The notes below the pieces were generated by a model. That model was not told where the DNA came from. It saw only the letters and a list, made by a program, of their open reading frames with translations, and searched no databases. A program made the position numbers and the translations under genes. A DNA stretch of 64,000 nt from CAZCTC01 sp964501335 (lineage in GTDB: Bacteria > Chloroflexota > Anaerolineae > B4-G1 > SLSP01): assembly GCA_964501335.1 (NCBI GenBank), contig CAZCTC010000009.1:102711-166710 (forward strand), written 5' to 3'. Shown one piece after another: positions 63,804 through 64,000 of this stretch (position 1 is the stretch's first letter; each line of letters starts with the position of its first letter).

Positions 63804-63932
63804 CGGAGTTTTCTTGCGTCCCGCAAAGGGTGCTTTTTCCGTAAGATGCGACGCACAGGATAGAGGGAGAGATTAATTTTTGTTCATTTTTCGGCGGCTT
63901 CCGGAAGCCGCCGAAAAATGAGTTTTTCTTTC
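63804..63932 (+). repeat. Class A hairpin element, copy E6
   Basis: Starts with the same CGGAGTTTTCTTGCGTCCCG as E5, 146 bp further on. Then CCGTAAGATGCGACGC, a GA-rich run, TTTTTGTTCAT and a hairpin with 16-bp perfect stem (63885-63920; loop CCGG), then AGTTTTTCTTTC. Confidence 0.88.
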
Positions 63933-64000
63933 ACTTACACCCCGAGCTAACGTAAGTTTTGTGCAAATAGAGCCCCGAGTGCTCAAATCGAAGCAAAAAC

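Larger units (their letters stand above)
63527..64000. other. Region upstream of pbpC with two class A hairpin elements
   Basis: No gene is seen in these 474 bp. A short inverted sequence, CCCCCTTCC-type, lies at 63590-63600. Elements E5 and E6 follow. Sequence after 63935 to the window edge shows no recognisable feature. The pbpC promoter probably lies between 63530 and 63655. Confidence 0.6.

Overview
The window reads as one stretch of a moderately GC-rich bacterial chromosome in which almost every gene lies on the minus strand. Three things suggest Chloroflexota, possibly Anaerolineae: the transmembrane-GAF-PAS-kinase architectures, the lipoprotein alpha-2-macroglobulins, and dense intergenic repeats of a kind common in that phylum. 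This is inference from style; no rRNA or other marker gene is present.

Left third (1-17177), a signalling island. In transcription order (right to left) it holds a stand-alone receiver protein, a 1118-aa hybrid kinase with a PDZ-like segment, a 1597-aa hybrid kinase with four GAF domains, a 949-aa hybrid kinase with two receivers, a 614-aa GAF-PAS-class III nucleotide cyclase, a 965-aa membrane kinase, and the start of another kinase cut by the window edge. The last four are packed within 45 bp or overlap. No DNA-binding output protein or HPt domain is visible, so the cyclase is the only recognisable effector.

Middle (17178-21241). A lone hypA (nickel insertion into hydrogenase or urease) is the only known-function gene on the plus strand. 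It converges on a membrane-anchored S41-type peptidase that starts with GTG. The spaces between these genes are filled with repeats.

Right two thirds (21242-63526), an envelope-defence array. A penicillin-binding protein 1C gene (pbpC) is followed by six consecutive alpha-2-macroglobulin (A2M) lipoprotein genes of 1890-2036 aa. All six keep the CxEQ thioester motif. E. coli has one such gene next to pbpC; six side by side is unusual. Numbering from low coordinates, A2M-4 and A2M-6 look like the closest pair, A2M-5 has lost its first Ig-like domain, and A2M-2 has a different, longer bait-like linker. A small plus-strand gene of unknown function sits between A2M-1 and A2M-2.

The intergenic DNA has its own organisation: (a) 19 hairpins with different stems, 12 of which carry a CAGA loop always readable on the same strand; (b) a ~120-bp element (six copies) with conserved flanks around such a hairpin; (c) C-rich hairpins followed by T-tracts; (d) a CACAGAG-type repeat just after several stop codons; (e) a GTAGACAG-type repeat that supplies the stop codon of five genes; (f) GTAGGGGCG REP-like palindromes; (g) a 168-bp tandem duplication and a 21-bp minisatellite. 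Every A2M gene has at least one hairpin module in its 5' leader. All counts and positions were read by eye.
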